A stretch of DNA of 64,000 bases from Acinetobacter tandoii DSM 14970 = CIP 107469 (GCF_000400735.1 NZ_KE007365.1:392188-456187); one strand, 5' to 3'; counted from the stretch's first letter, positions 7,620-16,533 are shown. Notes: generated from the sequence alone by a model not told the origin. Made by a program: numbers and translations.

Positions 7620-7673
7620 GATTTTATTTGGTAGGCATATCCAGACTCGAACTGGAGACCTCTACGATGTCAA
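7611..7673. repeat. 63-bp attachment core (prophage 1 / prophage 2 junction)
   Basis: Identical over 63 bp to 42372-42434. It contains the 3' half of tRNA-Val from the anticodon loop to the CCA end, plus 18 bp downstream. Identity stops at 7673, after which phage sequence replaces the 5' half of the tRNA. It is the junction between the two tandem prophages. Confidence 0.93.
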
Positions 7674-7724
7674 AGCCTGAATATAATTATTAAAATCAAT
7701 ATATTACTTCTAAACTGACGTAAT

Positions 7725-7734
7725 TTTGTCGCTG
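7725..7734. repeat. possible left-arm copy of prophage 2 repeat
   Basis: TTTGTCGCTG, 52 bp inside the left core, differs at one position from TTGTCGCAG, the unit repeated beside the prophage 2 integrase. It may be the other-arm integrase site. It also overlaps the -35 box of a promoter. Confidence 0.4.
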
Positions 7735-7754
7735 TAAAACACAATGGCTATAAA
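7726..7754 (+). promoter_or_regulatory. sigma70-type promoter at left end of prophage 2
   Basis: TTGTCG (7726-7731), a 17-bp spacer, and TATAAA (7749-7754), about 50 bp before the gene at 7805. This would express the two outward-facing genes at 7805 and 8039 from the integrated prophage independently of the late operon. Confidence 0.55.
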
Positions 7755-7804
7755 TGATGCAATTATGTACTATCATTCTGACACAATGGCCAGAGTAAAA
7801 AACC

Positions 7805-8029
7805 ATGTGGTGCATCAAAAAAAATGGCTTATATTTATCAACCAAAACAATTGTTCACGAAGATGACTATTGGGAGCCTTCTGAGATTACGGCCCAAATG
7901 ACAACAAATATTGCTTGGGTAGATAACGTTGATTTAGCAGATACGTTTATTGATCGTATGAGAGCAGAAAGCTACTTGGCCATGAAGCGTGGGGAGTTTT
8001 GGCGGAATGCAAGGGTTATTGAGGAGTAA
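7805..8029 (+). CDS. hypothetical protein, possible lysogeny-expressed gene
   Basis: 74 residues. No motif recognised; acidic, with a conserved-looking C-terminus (AMKRGEFWRNARVIEE). It is transcribed against the late operon, at the phage end, from the promoter at 7726. Genes in this location and orientation are often expressed by the prophage in the lysogen (morons), but nothing in the sequence tells what this one does. Only 9 nt separate it from the membrane-protein gene downstream, so the two are probably cotranscribed. Confidence 0.55.
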   Translation: MWCIKKNGLYLSTKTIVHEDDYWEPSEITAQMTTNIAWVDNVDLADTFIDRMRAESYLAMKRGEFWRNARVIEE

Positions 8030-8038
8030 AATAATAAA

Positions 8039-8629
8039 ATGCTATTTTTTGAATTTATAAGTAAAAACAGTACTGCGATTGAAGCTATTGTAGCTATTTT
8101 AAATTTGATATTGATTGGCTTTCTAACCTTTAGAGGGAATAGGCTTCAGAATGAAGTCCATACTATGGAAGTTTTTTCTAGAATCCAGCAAGAATCGCTG
8201 TTTTGTCAGAGCTTAATTACTGACTTTATTATGTTTTTCGAACAAAGAGCTACGACAACCTCGTCTTACTTAAAAACTTTATATGATGTAGGTGCATCTG
8301 ATCCTGATAATGAAGGATTTGCACGTATAAGCCTTGGAGAGTATCAATCAATTTTAGAAAAACTAAACAACTTAAAATCTTCATTTGAAGAAGCCTATAT
8401 CTCTTTAACCCTTGATAAAGTAAGTTATAAAACCCTTCAATCAAAATTTATAGAAATTACTCATCTTAAGTCATTTCTCTCTAACCATAGTCCAATAAAA
8501 GTATTTAACTCTTGCTCAGATGGACATAGCTCTATTTGGCTAGAAGATGAGCAAAAATATGATTCCGCTTTTAAAGAGACTAATAAGGTTCTAATCGAAA
8601 TAAATAAAAAAATTGAAGCCCTCAAGTGA
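8039..8629 (+). CDS. membrane-anchored protein, candidate lysogenic-conversion gene
   Basis: 196 residues. A single hydrophobic helix near residues 13-33 (AIVAILNLILIGFLTF) is followed by a largely helical cytoplasmic-type domain; no signal-peptidase site is evident. No family recognised. AT content is high relative to neighbouring phage genes. It converges on the endolysin gene and shares a hairpin terminator with it. One-TM proteins at this place in temperate phages frequently block superinfection or protect the lysogen, so this is a reasonable test candidate; that is inference from position and topology. Confidence 0.6.
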   Translation: MLFFEFISKNSTAIEAIVAILNLILIGFLTFRGNRLQNEVHTMEVFSRIQQESLFCQSLITDFIMFFEQRATTTSSYLKTLYDVGASDPDNEGFARISLGEYQSILEKLNNLKSSFEEAYISLTLDKVSYKTLQSKFIEITHLKSFLSNHSPIKVFNSCSDGHSSIWLEDEQKYDSAFKETNKVLIEINKKIEALK

Positions 8630-8635
8630 GGGCTT
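8616..8635. terminator. bidirectional terminator at end of late operon
   Basis: AAGCCCTC, loop AAGT, GAGGGCTT: perfect 8-bp stem overlapping both the stop of the membrane-protein gene and that of the endolysin. AT-rich tails lie on both sides. Confidence 0.7.
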
Positions 8636-9254
8636 TCAAAAACAACATTTTCTCTTTAGCACGACGATTAGCTAAACCACTCACTTTGACTCCATTGTCA
8701 TAAACCCAACGGTCAAATTGTGAAGTTGCAGCTTTTAACTGACCTTTATTGATTAAAGTAAGCATCGTACTTTTCGAAAAAGCAGTTTCACCAATGTTGT
8801 AAACAAAACTGGCCAGAGCATCAAATTGGTTTTGATTAATGTCGACTTTCACATATTTATCCAGGCATGCATCTACCCATTGGCAATCATTCTTGAGCCA
8901 TAGTTCAGCTTGACCTCGTGTACACGTATCACCCGCTTTAACCTTGGTGCCATTTGGATACTTGATCGTGCCAAAGCCAATGGTCCACACGCCACCAGTG
9001 TCTAAATAAGCATTTGCACGAAATCCTTCAAACTCTCGGATGATTTCGAAGCCCTGCTCTGAAATATCACGTAGCCCTGTAACTACTGGCGTGGTCGGCA
9101 ATGAATAGCCAATGAGCCTTGCAAATTCCGTCAGACCATTGGTTGCAATAATGGCATCACCTGCATTGACCTGATCTTGAGTCAACTTGCCCCCAGACAT
9201 AGCACGCAACCAAGAATATGCCTGGGCAATTTGTTCTGAATTATTCACCGTCAT
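8622..9254 (-). CDS. endolysin, GH24 muramidase
   Basis: 210 residues from the ATG at 9254. The first ~70 residues are an extra N-terminal segment of unknown role. Then comes a T4-lysozyme-type GH24 domain: catalytic Glu in IREFEGFRANAYLD, the Asp that follows, and Thr in WTIGFGT. QFDALASFVYNIG and NRRAKEKMLFL are conserved later in the family. No signal-anchor is visible, so export should depend on the holin. It cuts peptidoglycan for release. The start lies inside the upstream holin-like gene (14-nt overlap), giving a classic lysis cassette. Confidence 0.9.
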   Translation of the reverse strand: MTVNNSEQIAQAYSWLRAMSGGKLTQDQVNAGDAIIATNGLTEFARLIGYSLPTTPVVTGLRDISEQGFEIIREFEGFRANAYLDTGGVWTIGFGTIKYPNGTKVKAGDTCTRGQAELWLKNDCQWVDACLDKYVKVDINQNQFDALASFVYNIGETAFSKSTMLTLINKGQLKAATSQFDRWVYDNGVKVSGLANRRAKEKMLFLKALT

Positions 9255-9504
9255 TTGTATCAACCTCATCATGCAATTCAGGCTGTTTTTTCAAACGTGC
9301 AAGCACCATGGCTACACCTACAAAACATCCGACCACTTCTTTCCATTGCTCTGGCATCATGTTTTTAACGTCTTGCGGAATGACGTTCCAAACTCCCATA
9401 AATTGATCTGCGAATAAAATCAGGGCATAAAAAATGGCGCTTAATGCGCCAACTTGTACCGATTTCATTTTGTATGCTTGTTTCCAGTTTTCGATTAATT
9501 TCAT
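9241..9504 (-). CDS. putative holin-like membrane protein
   Basis: 87 residues with two hydrophobic stretches: residues about 17-40 (VGALSAIFYALILFADQF) and 58-70 (VVGCFVGVAMVLARL). The C-terminus is charged and ends in many acidic residues. Size, topology and position directly before the endolysin fit a holin or antiholin, which forms or controls the inner-membrane hole. A second membrane protein lies immediately upstream with a 4-nt overlap, so one of the two is probably the holin and the other its regulator. Confidence 0.7.
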   Translation of the reverse strand: MKLIENWKQAYKMKSVQVGALSAIFYALILFADQFMGVWNVIPQDVKNMMPEQWKEVVGCFVGVAMVLARLKKQPELHDEVDTNDGE

Positions 9505-9788
9505 TCCAATTCACCTGCTTTCGCTTTAACGACTTTGCGCAATTGCGCTTCTACAAACTGGCTACCCAACGTGCCAAGAAACGCCCCCAAACCTAAGACA
9601 CCAAGCATGCTCAAATCTGAAATCCATATAAGAACTGCTCCAGCACCTAAGGTTGTGAAGCCATTCAAAATTGAGCGTCCAATAATGACTCGCCATGTGG
9701 TTTTTTCTTCACTTACAAGTATCTTTGCCATAGCAATAGCGATTCCCATAAAAATTAACTGCAATGCCACTTTTTCATGCTCTTGCAT
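9501..9788 (-). CDS. putative holin
   Basis: 95 residues with about three hydrophobic segments (residues 8-24, 45-60, 63-78) and a short basic C-terminal tail (RKVVKAKAGE), a layout seen in class I and superfamily III phage holins. It overlaps the following membrane-protein gene by 4 nt. Just upstream is an intrinsic terminator that separates the lysis genes from the tail genes, so lysis would be expressed when late transcription reads through. Family assignment below holin is uncertain. Confidence 0.72.
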   Translation of the reverse strand: MQEHEKVALQLIFMGIAIAMAKILVSEEKTTWRVIIGRSILNGFTTLGAGAVLIWISDLSMLGVLGLGAFLGTLGSQFVEAQLRKVVKAKAGELE

Positions 9789-9811
9789 GTAACCCCCTTA
9801 AACTTGGCAAT

Positions 9812-9833
9812 AAAAAAGCACCTTTTAAGGTGC
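9812..9833 (-). terminator. intrinsic terminator between tail and lysis genes
   Basis: On the minus strand GCACCTT/AAGGTGC forms a hairpin followed by six U. It lies within the late operon, so full expression of the holins requires read-through. Confidence 0.75.
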
Positions 9834-9851
9834 CGTCATTCGTTCATATTG

Positions 9852-10031
9852 TTAATAAAGTTTATAAAGCTCTCGATTAACCACATGGTATTGTGTTGCT
9901 GAGACTTGAGACTCAACTTGAATCATGTCCTGGTTAGCTTCCAAGTGAATTGAATTCGCCAGGAACTCAGGACATTCAACAAGATTTTCAATTCTGCCAG
10001 TCTCTATATCAAACACCGCAAAATAAGCCAT
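9852..10031 (-). CDS. small tail-associated protein, unknown
   Basis: 59 residues from the ATG at 10031, with AGGAAG just upstream inside the end of the J-like gene; start and stop overlap (TGATG). No motif recognised. Small proteins in this position, after the tail tip/fibre gene, may assist fibre assembly, but the sequence gives no direct evidence for that. Confidence 0.55.
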   Translation of the reverse strand: MAYFAVFDIETGRIENLVECPEFLANSIHLEANQDMIQVESQVSATQYHVVNRELYKLY

Positions 10032-13000
10032 CACTTCCTCATTGTCATTGCGTGTATATATCGCTGTGAAACGCTTACATTGCCACCTGAACCTGATTTA
10101 AGCTGCAGTTGGAATGTTCCCGCGATACCCGTTGAATCATGCCTTGAAATATTCAATGTCCCCGCGCTGCGAGCACTACCACGAATCGTTACATTGTGAC
10201 TGTGAATACCATCAAGTCCCATTGATGCACTACCGTTTAAATTTAAATTATGGTTATGTGATCCTCCCGAATTGGTTGATCCGCTATAACTATGGTTATG
10301 TGAAGAGTTAGAAACCGTTCCAGCAGAAGAGCTATTGGTACTCCCATTGTAACCATGGCTATGGCTTCCAGCATCACTAGAAGTACCTGAAACAGTCACA
10401 CTTACACTATGTTGATGTTGGCCACTATTTTCAGAGGTCACACCCACTGAAGCGTAATCAATAAAATGTACTTCCAAATCTTCAAATACGACATTGCCAT
10501 TTTTCAGGACACGACAAAGCAACCGTTGCTGCGATGTATAAGAGGTAAAACTAAATACAGCACCAAAAGTCAAAATGGTATGTCCCATATCTGATGGCAC
10601 AGCCAAAGTTTGAATCGTGATGTAATCAGTACTGACCGTTGTTGCTGCTTCTGCAAATGCCGAAACAGGTACAGTCACCGCATTATCTTTGATCTTGAGA
10701 GTATCAACGGCAAGATTCGCAATTTTCCCTTCAGTTACCGCTAAATTATCAATTTTTGCGGTTGTCACAGCCAAAGCATCAATCTTGGCTGTTTTGACTG
10801 CGAGATCTTCAATATGCGATGTCTTGACTGACTGATAGTCAAACATTGCAGACTTCATGTAAGCAGACACAGGGAAAACCGTTCCAGTCAATGGATCCGT
10901 GTAAGGCGTTGTTCTAAATATGAATGGATAGGTCGTCCCTACAGTACCTGCTGGATTGCCTAACGCAAACATATCTGAATTGATGATGAAGTTCGATGTT
11001 TTACCATCGTTCATCACGCCCATACCCGCAACATAGCCGTTGCTATCTAGCTTCAGCGTGTATTGCAGGTTGATCCCATTAATTGACTGCTGCTGTGTTT
11101 GAATACTTGCCGTATTTTGCCCTACTGTAGTTTGCAAAATCGTCGTAGCAGAGACATTCGCAGCAATTGCACTGGCATTGGCTTGGATTTGGCTTTGATA
11201 AATCGCATCATTCGCTGCCATTTGCGCAATCACTGAATCAGTGCGAATTGACTGCGCAATATCCTCTTCAATTCGTGCAGATTGTTCAGACCAAACCCCT
11301 GCATAGCCTGCAGTTGATCCGATCAATAGTGAATCATCACCAATCAACGATGGATTGACTTGCGCATAAACTCCATCGATTTTTGTGGTGTTTGCAGTAA
11401 TCAATTCACCCTGTGCAGCCACTGTTGAAGAAACTTGATTCAATGCACCTGTACTGGCTTTGCCTCCTAGATCTGCCACGACTGTATCAATACGCTGCCC
11501 TAATGCCGAATCAGCATTTGTTCGTGCTGTCACCTCCTGTTGAATAGAAGCCAAGTTTTGATCTGACTTGGTAACGACAGTATCAATGCGTTGCCCTAAT
11601 GCCGAATCGGCATTTGCGCGTGCCGTTGCTTCTTGCTGAATTGCACTCGCATTGTTCCCAGCACTTGCACTTACAGTATCAATCCGTTGTGACAAGTTTT
11701 GGTCAGCGGATTGGCGTTCAGTCTTTTCTGTACTGATTGCAGTTGCACGCTTACTGGCTTCATCGACAATAGCATTGGCACGATCAAGAGACTCTTGCGA
11801 GATAGCATTTTTATTGATTTCAATCTGGTCAATTTGAGTCTGTAAATCTTGATGTAGCTGTGACTCAGTTATTTTCCCAGACAGAATATCCAGTACGGCC
11901 GATGCATCTGCAGACGTGGTGGCATAGGTCCAATTGGACCAATCCCCCACATTACCAATGCGGTCAATCAAACGTCCCCGATAAAACTGGGTTAAATTTG
12001 GCTGTAATCCTTGGATCGTATGGGTTGTGGTCGGATATGAAAACAATCCAAGCTGAGCAATATTGCTGATCCCATCAGGTGAAACCTGAATTTCCGTATA
12101 AGCAGTATCCAAAGCACCCACCGCAGGAAAGCCCCACTTCAAATGCATACCAAACAAGATGCCTGTCGCAGTAATGAACGCAAGTTTAGGTGGATTACCC
12201 AGCTTTCCTTTCAGTGCTGTCAGCGTTGAATAGGTGGCCAGTGAAGCAATATCAAAGGCATTAATTGCAACAACTCGCGCCTGATAGTTGCCCGTGTAAA
12301 TCCCTTGCACCTCAATAGAGTTATTCCCAGTGATCGGCAACTTTAACCAGGAACCATCATCTTTGCGCCACTCCACTTGATACTTGGTTGCACCTTCAGC
12401 TTGTGGCCAAGTAATAATCATCGTCGCAACAGTTAAACCTTGCTGCACCATTTGTTCAGAACTGATCGTCACTGAAGCAACAGGGTTTTGCAATTTCGGA
12501 TTGATAATCGAAATTGGCCGTTCATCAATAAATGCCCCGTTATCAATCGCATCATATTTCGATGCATTGTATTGCAAAGCATTGATCGTAAATTGGTGGG
12601 TATCATCCTGGGTAATTGAAATTACGCGAAATTTCATCGTCGCTAGATCTTGCGCATCCACAACCCAAACATTTTGGGCTGATACAGATTCAAATGCCGA
12701 TACAACCGTAATCACACGGCCCGTCATCGATTGAACAATACGCGCTTGAGCCTTACCATTTTCACCATTTACTACTAAGCGATCACCTGCACGACAAATC
12801 ACATCATTCCGATCTAAAGTGATCTTTTTGAGGTCTGCACTGACTGCAGCAATACGACCACCATTGGCTCGACCCGCAAACAATGCATCGGCAACTTCAA
12901 TGACTTTACCAGGGCGCGGAATAAATCCATCTAGTCCGACTTTAAACGTCACTGTGCGCGTTTCATACTGTTCAGATTTAAGTGCCCAATGCCCTGCCCG

Positions 13001-14350
13001 TTGCGCCTGTGCTTCACTGGTACAACCATAAGCAGCAATTTCAGCAATACGGATGCCTAGTCGTGCAATGGCTGCTTCATCCCGCACAAATACATATTCA
13101 GTTTTATAGCGGTTGTTTGGATTATCCCAAGCCACTTTGGCAACAGTATGCCGATCACGTGCACGTGTGCCTGAATATTCAAAATGCCCATCAATGACAT
13201 TGGCTGCGGTATAGGTGAAATAAGTATCTTGCGGAATATCCGCATCACAAACGATGGCTTGACCATCCCAATAGATATACGCGCGAAAAGCCCCTGCCAT
13301 TTTGGAGAGTACAGACCAGGCATCATCTTGGGATTGCTCATAGACATTCAAAGTGAACCGTGGTTCCTGCCCACCCTTTCCATCTGGAACCAATTGATCA
13401 CAGTATTGACCCAAGCGATAAATTGACCATTTATCAATCATGCTTGAATTAATGCGATTACCCAGTGCATAACGTTTACTGATACACACATCATAAAAAT
13501 GCCAAGCTGGATTATTACTATAGGCACGTTTAAATGTACCATCCCATAAGCCTGTGTAAACACGTGTAACAGGGTTGTAGTTGCTCGGAAGTAGAATTTC
13601 AACTCCTTCGCACTCGGCAGCCATTTTCGCCACATTGGAAAATGTTTCTGCATCATATTGCAAACCCAACAAGGCTGTATTGGGATAACGTAATTTGGCA
13701 TCAATGACTTCAGTGATTGCCTGTACGTACATCTTGTCACTGACAGTTTCTGAATTTGAATTTGGGGTAATACGACGGACACGAACCTGCCAACCAAAAT
13801 TGGCTTTTGGTAAATCTATACGATGTGAACGCTCATAATTGGCTGAGGTTTTATCGGAGATTTTAGTATTTAATACTTCGGTCCACGTCCCACCATCGGT
13901 TTGTAAATCGATTGCATAGAGAATGGTGATACCACTGACATCTCCATTGTCCATATTTTGTTGGCGTAGTGGCCCCCAACGTAAACGAATACGTAGTGCA
14001 TCAAGTTCAAGATTGGTAAAGCTTTTGACCCATGCTGCGCTGGATTTGAGTTCAACCCCAATGCCTGTTTCTGACGAAATGTCTGGAAAGCCATCGATAT
14101 AAGTTTGATCATTGGTGCCCAGGCGTGAATCAACCGTGACATTTTCAAAGTTCCAAATCCCATTGGCATCTTGTAAAGGGGTATCGTCTAGGTAAATTGA
14201 ACGTATGCCATTCACCAAGCCTTTTATAGGCCCTTCTGATAAACCATAGAGAATTTTAATAAAGGTTTTGGATTGTGCCGAGTCTGTAGCAATGACAGAC
14301 TTTCTCGCTTCACCGCTGCCCGCTTTTGCACCTTGCACCACTCGATTCAT
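10031..14350 (-). CDS. tail tip / host specificity protein (lambda gpJ-like)
   Basis: 1,439 residues from the ATG at 14350; a TTG at 14362 is an alternative. The N-terminus (KILYGLSEGPIKGLVNGIRSIYL) and following ~600 residues match the J family baseplate-hub core. Fibronectin-III-like segments come next, then a long coiled-coil region with repeats of the type ALGQRIDTVV, and an AVTTAKID repeat block. The last ~110 residues hold five His-x-His motifs in a Gly/Ser-rich context, like metal-binding tips of other tail fibres. It recognises the receptor and closes the tail tube. It is the largest gene and the last major tail gene. Confidence 0.92.
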   Translation of the reverse strand: MNRVVQGAKAGSGEARKSVIATDSAQSKTFIKILYGLSEGPIKGLVNGIRSIYLDDTPLQDANGIWNFENVTVDSRLGTNDQTYIDGFPDISSETGIGVELKSSAAWVKSFTNLELDALRIRLRWGPLRQQNMDNGDVSGITILYAIDLQTDGGTWTEVLNTKISDKTSANYERSHRIDLPKANFGWQVRVRRITPNSNSETVSDKMYVQAITEVIDAKLRYPNTALLGLQYDAETFSNVAKMAAECEGVEILLPSNYNPVTRVYTGLWDGTFKRAYSNNPAWHFYDVCISKRYALGNRINSSMIDKWSIYRLGQYCDQLVPDGKGGQEPRFTLNVYEQSQDDAWSVLSKMAGAFRAYIYWDGQAIVCDADIPQDTYFTYTAANVIDGHFEYSGTRARDRHTVAKVAWDNPNNRYKTEYVFVRDEAAIARLGIRIAEIAAYGCTSEAQAQRAGHWALKSEQYETRTVTFKVGLDGFIPRPGKVIEVADALFAGRANGGRIAAVSADLKKITLDRNDVICRAGDRLVVNGENGKAQARIVQSMTGRVITVVSAFESVSAQNVWVVDAQDLATMKFRVISITQDDTHQFTINALQYNASKYDAIDNGAFIDERPISIINPKLQNPVASVTISSEQMVQQGLTVATMIITWPQAEGATKYQVEWRKDDGSWLKLPITGNNSIEVQGIYTGNYQARVVAINAFDIASLATYSTLTALKGKLGNPPKLAFITATGILFGMHLKWGFPAVGALDTAYTEIQVSPDGISNIAQLGLFSYPTTTHTIQGLQPNLTQFYRGRLIDRIGNVGDWSNWTYATTSADASAVLDILSGKITESQLHQDLQTQIDQIEINKNAISQESLDRANAIVDEASKRATAISTEKTERQSADQNLSQRIDTVSASAGNNASAIQQEATARANADSALGQRIDTVVTKSDQNLASIQQEVTARTNADSALGQRIDTVVADLGGKASTGALNQVSSTVAAQGELITANTTKIDGVYAQVNPSLIGDDSLLIGSTAGYAGVWSEQSARIEEDIAQSIRTDSVIAQMAANDAIYQSQIQANASAIAANVSATTILQTTVGQNTASIQTQQQSINGINLQYTLKLDSNGYVAGMGVMNDGKTSNFIINSDMFALGNPAGTVGTTYPFIFRTTPYTDPLTGTVFPVSAYMKSAMFDYQSVKTSHIEDLAVKTAKIDALAVTTAKIDNLAVTEGKIANLAVDTLKIKDNAVTVPVSAFAEAATTVSTDYITIQTLAVPSDMGHTILTFGAVFSFTSYTSQQRLLCRVLKNGNVVFEDLEVHFIDYASVGVTSENSGQHQHSVSVTVSGTSSDAGSHSHGYNGSTNSSSAGTVSNSSHNHSYSGSTNSGGSHNHNLNLNGSASMGLDGIHSHNVTIRGSARSAGTLNISRHDSTGIAGTFQLQLKSGSGGNVSVSQRYIHAMTMRK

Positions 14351-14367
14351 ACGCCTACCCAAGCATT

Positions 14368-14388
14368 AAAAAAGGCGCTTAAAGCGCC
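14368..14388 (-). terminator. intrinsic terminator between I- and J-like genes
   Basis: Minus-strand GGCGCTTTAAGCGCC followed by six U. It sits between two tail genes that must both be expressed, so it is an internal attenuator of the late operon. Confidence 0.78.
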
Positions 14389-14405
14389 CATAAAAATTAA
14401 GATGA

Positions 14406-14984
14406 TTAGATTTGATCTTCTGGATATTGCCCTGCTGAAACAATAAAACCGCCAACTTCACGACGACCACGTAACACTGGCACTGGATTACCCTGTGCTA
14501 CTGTGGTCACTGCACCACCAAAGCCCATATTGGCTTTATTACCGTCCTGATTGCTGTCTTGTGTATTATCAATTTTAGGCATCAACATTTGAGCCACACC
14601 GCCAATCATCATGCCTATACCCGCACCGATTAAATTTGCCCCCCAAGGTTGTCCGAAATACATTGCTACAGCACCAGCCACGATTAGGATAGCCCCGATA
14701 ATGGTTTGCACGATGCCATTCCCACCCGCACCAATCACTTTTGGCACGATCTTGATTACGGTAGCATCTGTACTCATATCAATTTCTTGTTCCGAAATAT
14801 TATGTTTGTCCTGGTAAACTGCAAAAGTAAGGCCCTGCTCATGTGCATGTAACATGAACTTTTCAAAGCCAGGAACTTGTGCAGATAAAGCACGCATGGC
14901 TTCACGGGTATTGGCCACATCCAGTTTAAATTGCTTACCAAATTTCTTCCCTAGAATGCCGTACAACTTAATGGTTTTTAACAT
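14406..14984 (-). CDS. tail assembly protein I
   Basis: 192 residues. The first ~85 residues are a ubiquitin-like tail-assembly domain (IKLYGILGKKFGKQFKLDV), followed by Gly/Ala-rich hydrophobic helices (residues about 95-135) and a low-complexity C-terminus. This is the layout of lambda gpI. It lies between K and J as in lambda and overlaps the K stop by 17 nt. gpI acts in assembly of the tail tip and is thought to be cleaved or lost from the mature virion. Confidence 0.88.
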   Translation of the reverse strand: MLKTIKLYGILGKKFGKQFKLDVANTREAMRALSAQVPGFEKFMLHAHEQGLTFAVYQDKHNISEQEIDMSTDATVIKIVPKVIGAGGNGIVQTIIGAILIVAGAVAMYFGQPWGANLIGAGIGMMIGGVAQMLMPKIDNTQDSNQDGNKANMGFGGAVTTVAQGNPVPVLRGRREVGGFIVSAGQYPEDQI

Positions 14985-15723
14985 CTTGATGCCTCACAAT
15001 CTTAACCACCCGCTCTTGCCACTGTGCCCCGTAAATTTCCCGTACTGATTTACGTCCATAGGGGTGATGCAGAATGAGTGCCGAACCTATGCAGGGTTCA
15101 CTTTGTTCTGACTGGAGCTGACCATCATCAGCAAGAAACACAACAGCATGATTAGGGTGTTCAGTACGACCCACGCGACAAATAAGCACATCACCGCGCT
15201 GTAAAGTATCCACTTCATAAAAGCCTGCTTTTGTAAAATTGTCTAAATACAGGGATGCATGCGTTGGATCTTCCCACCATCGATCCACACGTTCAAAATC
15301 TGGCAATGTGATATTGAGTTCACGTTGGTAGTAATCACGGATCAATGCATAACAGTCCTGCCAGCCATGGTGATAATTACGCCCCACCAACGGTGCCCGA
15401 TAGCCATTCGGTGCATACACCTGAAATTCAACTTCTGGATAGGCACAAATCACCCACGGCTTTTGGTGCAACTCAATTTGAATTAAATCCAGTTCAGATG
15501 CTTGAGCACTGGCATTCGGATGTGAATGCACATAGGCTTCAATTTCGCCCATGTCTTCTGCATTTGCTAAGTCTTCATGATGAATTTCAAATTGATCCAC
15601 TCCTTGCGCTACATTGCGACAAGGGTGATAACATCCATTGACGATGACACCACAGCATTCTTGCGGATACACCTGTGCTGCATGCTCTATAACGGCATGT
15701 TTGATAGTTGTTGATAATTGCAT
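14968..15723 (-). CDS. tail assembly protein K (JAB/MPN plus NlpC/P60)
   Basis: 251 residues with two domains. The N-terminal JAB/MPN metalloprotease domain has the Glu in PQECCGVIV and the zinc motif HSHPNAS followed by SELDLIQIE. The C-terminal NlpC/P60 hydrolase has Cys in GWQDCYALIRDYY and the His in HPNHAVVFL. This matches lambda gpK. The peptidase domain may help open peptidoglycan at entry, and the JAB domain may process tail-tip proteins. It lies between L and I, in the standard order. Confidence 0.9.
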   Translation of the reverse strand: MQLSTTIKHAVIEHAAQVYPQECCGVIVNGCYHPCRNVAQGVDQFEIHHEDLANAEDMGEIEAYVHSHPNASAQASELDLIQIELHQKPWVICAYPEVEFQVYAPNGYRAPLVGRNYHHGWQDCYALIRDYYQRELNITLPDFERVDRWWEDPTHASLYLDNFTKAGFYEVDTLQRGDVLICRVGRTEHPNHAVVFLADDGQLQSEQSEPCIGSALILHHPYGRKSVREIYGAQWQERVVKIVRHQDVKNH

Positions 15724-15726
15724 AAT

Positions 15727-16533
15727 TCACCCAATTAAGTTGGCTGCTGGATAACCCCCAATCGGTAAAGGTTTACTGCCGAATCGCAGCTTGCAGGAAC
15801 TTAAACGCCCCCCGCATTTATCTAATGCAGGGTTATCCGTTGGTTGATCTTTATCAGTGAACATTGCAGCACCTGTATAGCCACATTCTTCACCACGGTA
15901 ATTGCCCATCACGCACCAGTGGCACATGTTGGTAATTTGACGGACTGGAATTCTTTGACCTTCAAAATCAATTGGATTGGATAGTTCAAATGAGACTTGA
16001 GCTGAACTTTCTGAGGTCTTTTGCTCGATATACCAAAGTTGTTCACTGGCCTCATTTGAAGCAGTGCTATTACCAGCACTAAAATTTTCCGCATCTAGGT
16101 ATTTTGCTAAAGTGCGAATAACTTTAAGTTTGGCTCCAGCAAAGTCATTGAACTGTAAACAATATGCAGAAATGGCATTTTGTACCCCTGCAATATTGTT
16201 GGCCATCGCTAGTGATGGTGCTGAAGCTTTACCATCGGAGCGCATCTCTAGCCCTGTCACTTCAAGGGGTAATGGCTCAAATGTTTGACCTTGCCAAATA
16301 ATATTTCGGTTCCAGACTTTATTGGTGCCCACATCAAAGACTTTACCAATAGAGCCAGTATCTGAACCTATCAATCCTGCTGATCCGATGGATGTGTAGA
16401 TACGCTCCCAATCTTGATAAGAAATATGCCCATGAAAACGTAAAATGCCAGCTCCTAATTGGCTGGCATCAAGTTCATACAAAGTAATTAATCCATCAAC
16501 ATACAGTTTCTGAAAATCACTGTTCAGTGTCAT
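15727..16533 (-). CDS. minor tail protein L
   Basis: 268 residues from the ATG at 16533 (AGGAAG upstream). The C-terminal part has four conserved cysteines in CHWCVMGNYRGEECGY and a later C..C pair (DKCGGRLSSCKLRFG), the iron-sulfur-type cluster ligands known in lambda gpL. It is a tail-tip component joining the tube to the J hub. The start overlaps the preceding tail fibre gene by 17 nt. Confidence 0.88.
   Translation of the reverse strand: MTLNSDFQKLYVDGLITLYELDASQLGAGILRFHGHISYQDWERIYTSIGSAGLIGSDTGSIGKVFDVGTNKVWNRNIIWQGQTFEPLPLEVTGLEMRSDGKASAPSLAMANNIAGVQNAISAYCLQFNDFAGAKLKVIRTLAKYLDAENFSAGNSTASNEASEQLWYIEQKTSESSAQVSFELSNPIDFEGQRIPVRQITNMCHWCVMGNYRGEECGYTGAAMFTDKDQPTDNPALDKCGGRLSSCKLRFGSKPLPIGGYPAANLIG

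Larger units (their letters stand above)
1..7673. mobile_element. prophage 1, right end only
   Basis: All genes here run rightward and are phage-like: recombination proteins, small zinc-ribbon proteins and a terminal helix-turn-helix protein. They end at a convergent tyrosine integrase next to a copy of the 63-bp attachment repeat. The left boundary, structural genes and repressor are outside the window, so completeness cannot be judged. The integrase-attachment arrangement matches that of prophage 2, which indicates a second element integrated at the same tRNA-Val gene. Confidence 0.88.

Noticed and set aside
7611..7673. Second tRNA-Val gene
   Set aside because: Only the 3' half matches; the bases after 7673 do not form the D arm or the acceptor 5' strand. 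It is an attachment-site copy.
7369..7680. Plus-strand frame across the integrase start and attachment core
   Set aside because: It overlaps the integrase gene and the tRNA-derived core. Composition is not protein-like.
8039..8629. Toxin-antitoxin pair with the gene at 7805
   Set aside because: Neither protein shows a toxin or antitoxin motif; size order and the membrane helix do not fit the common families well enough to claim it.
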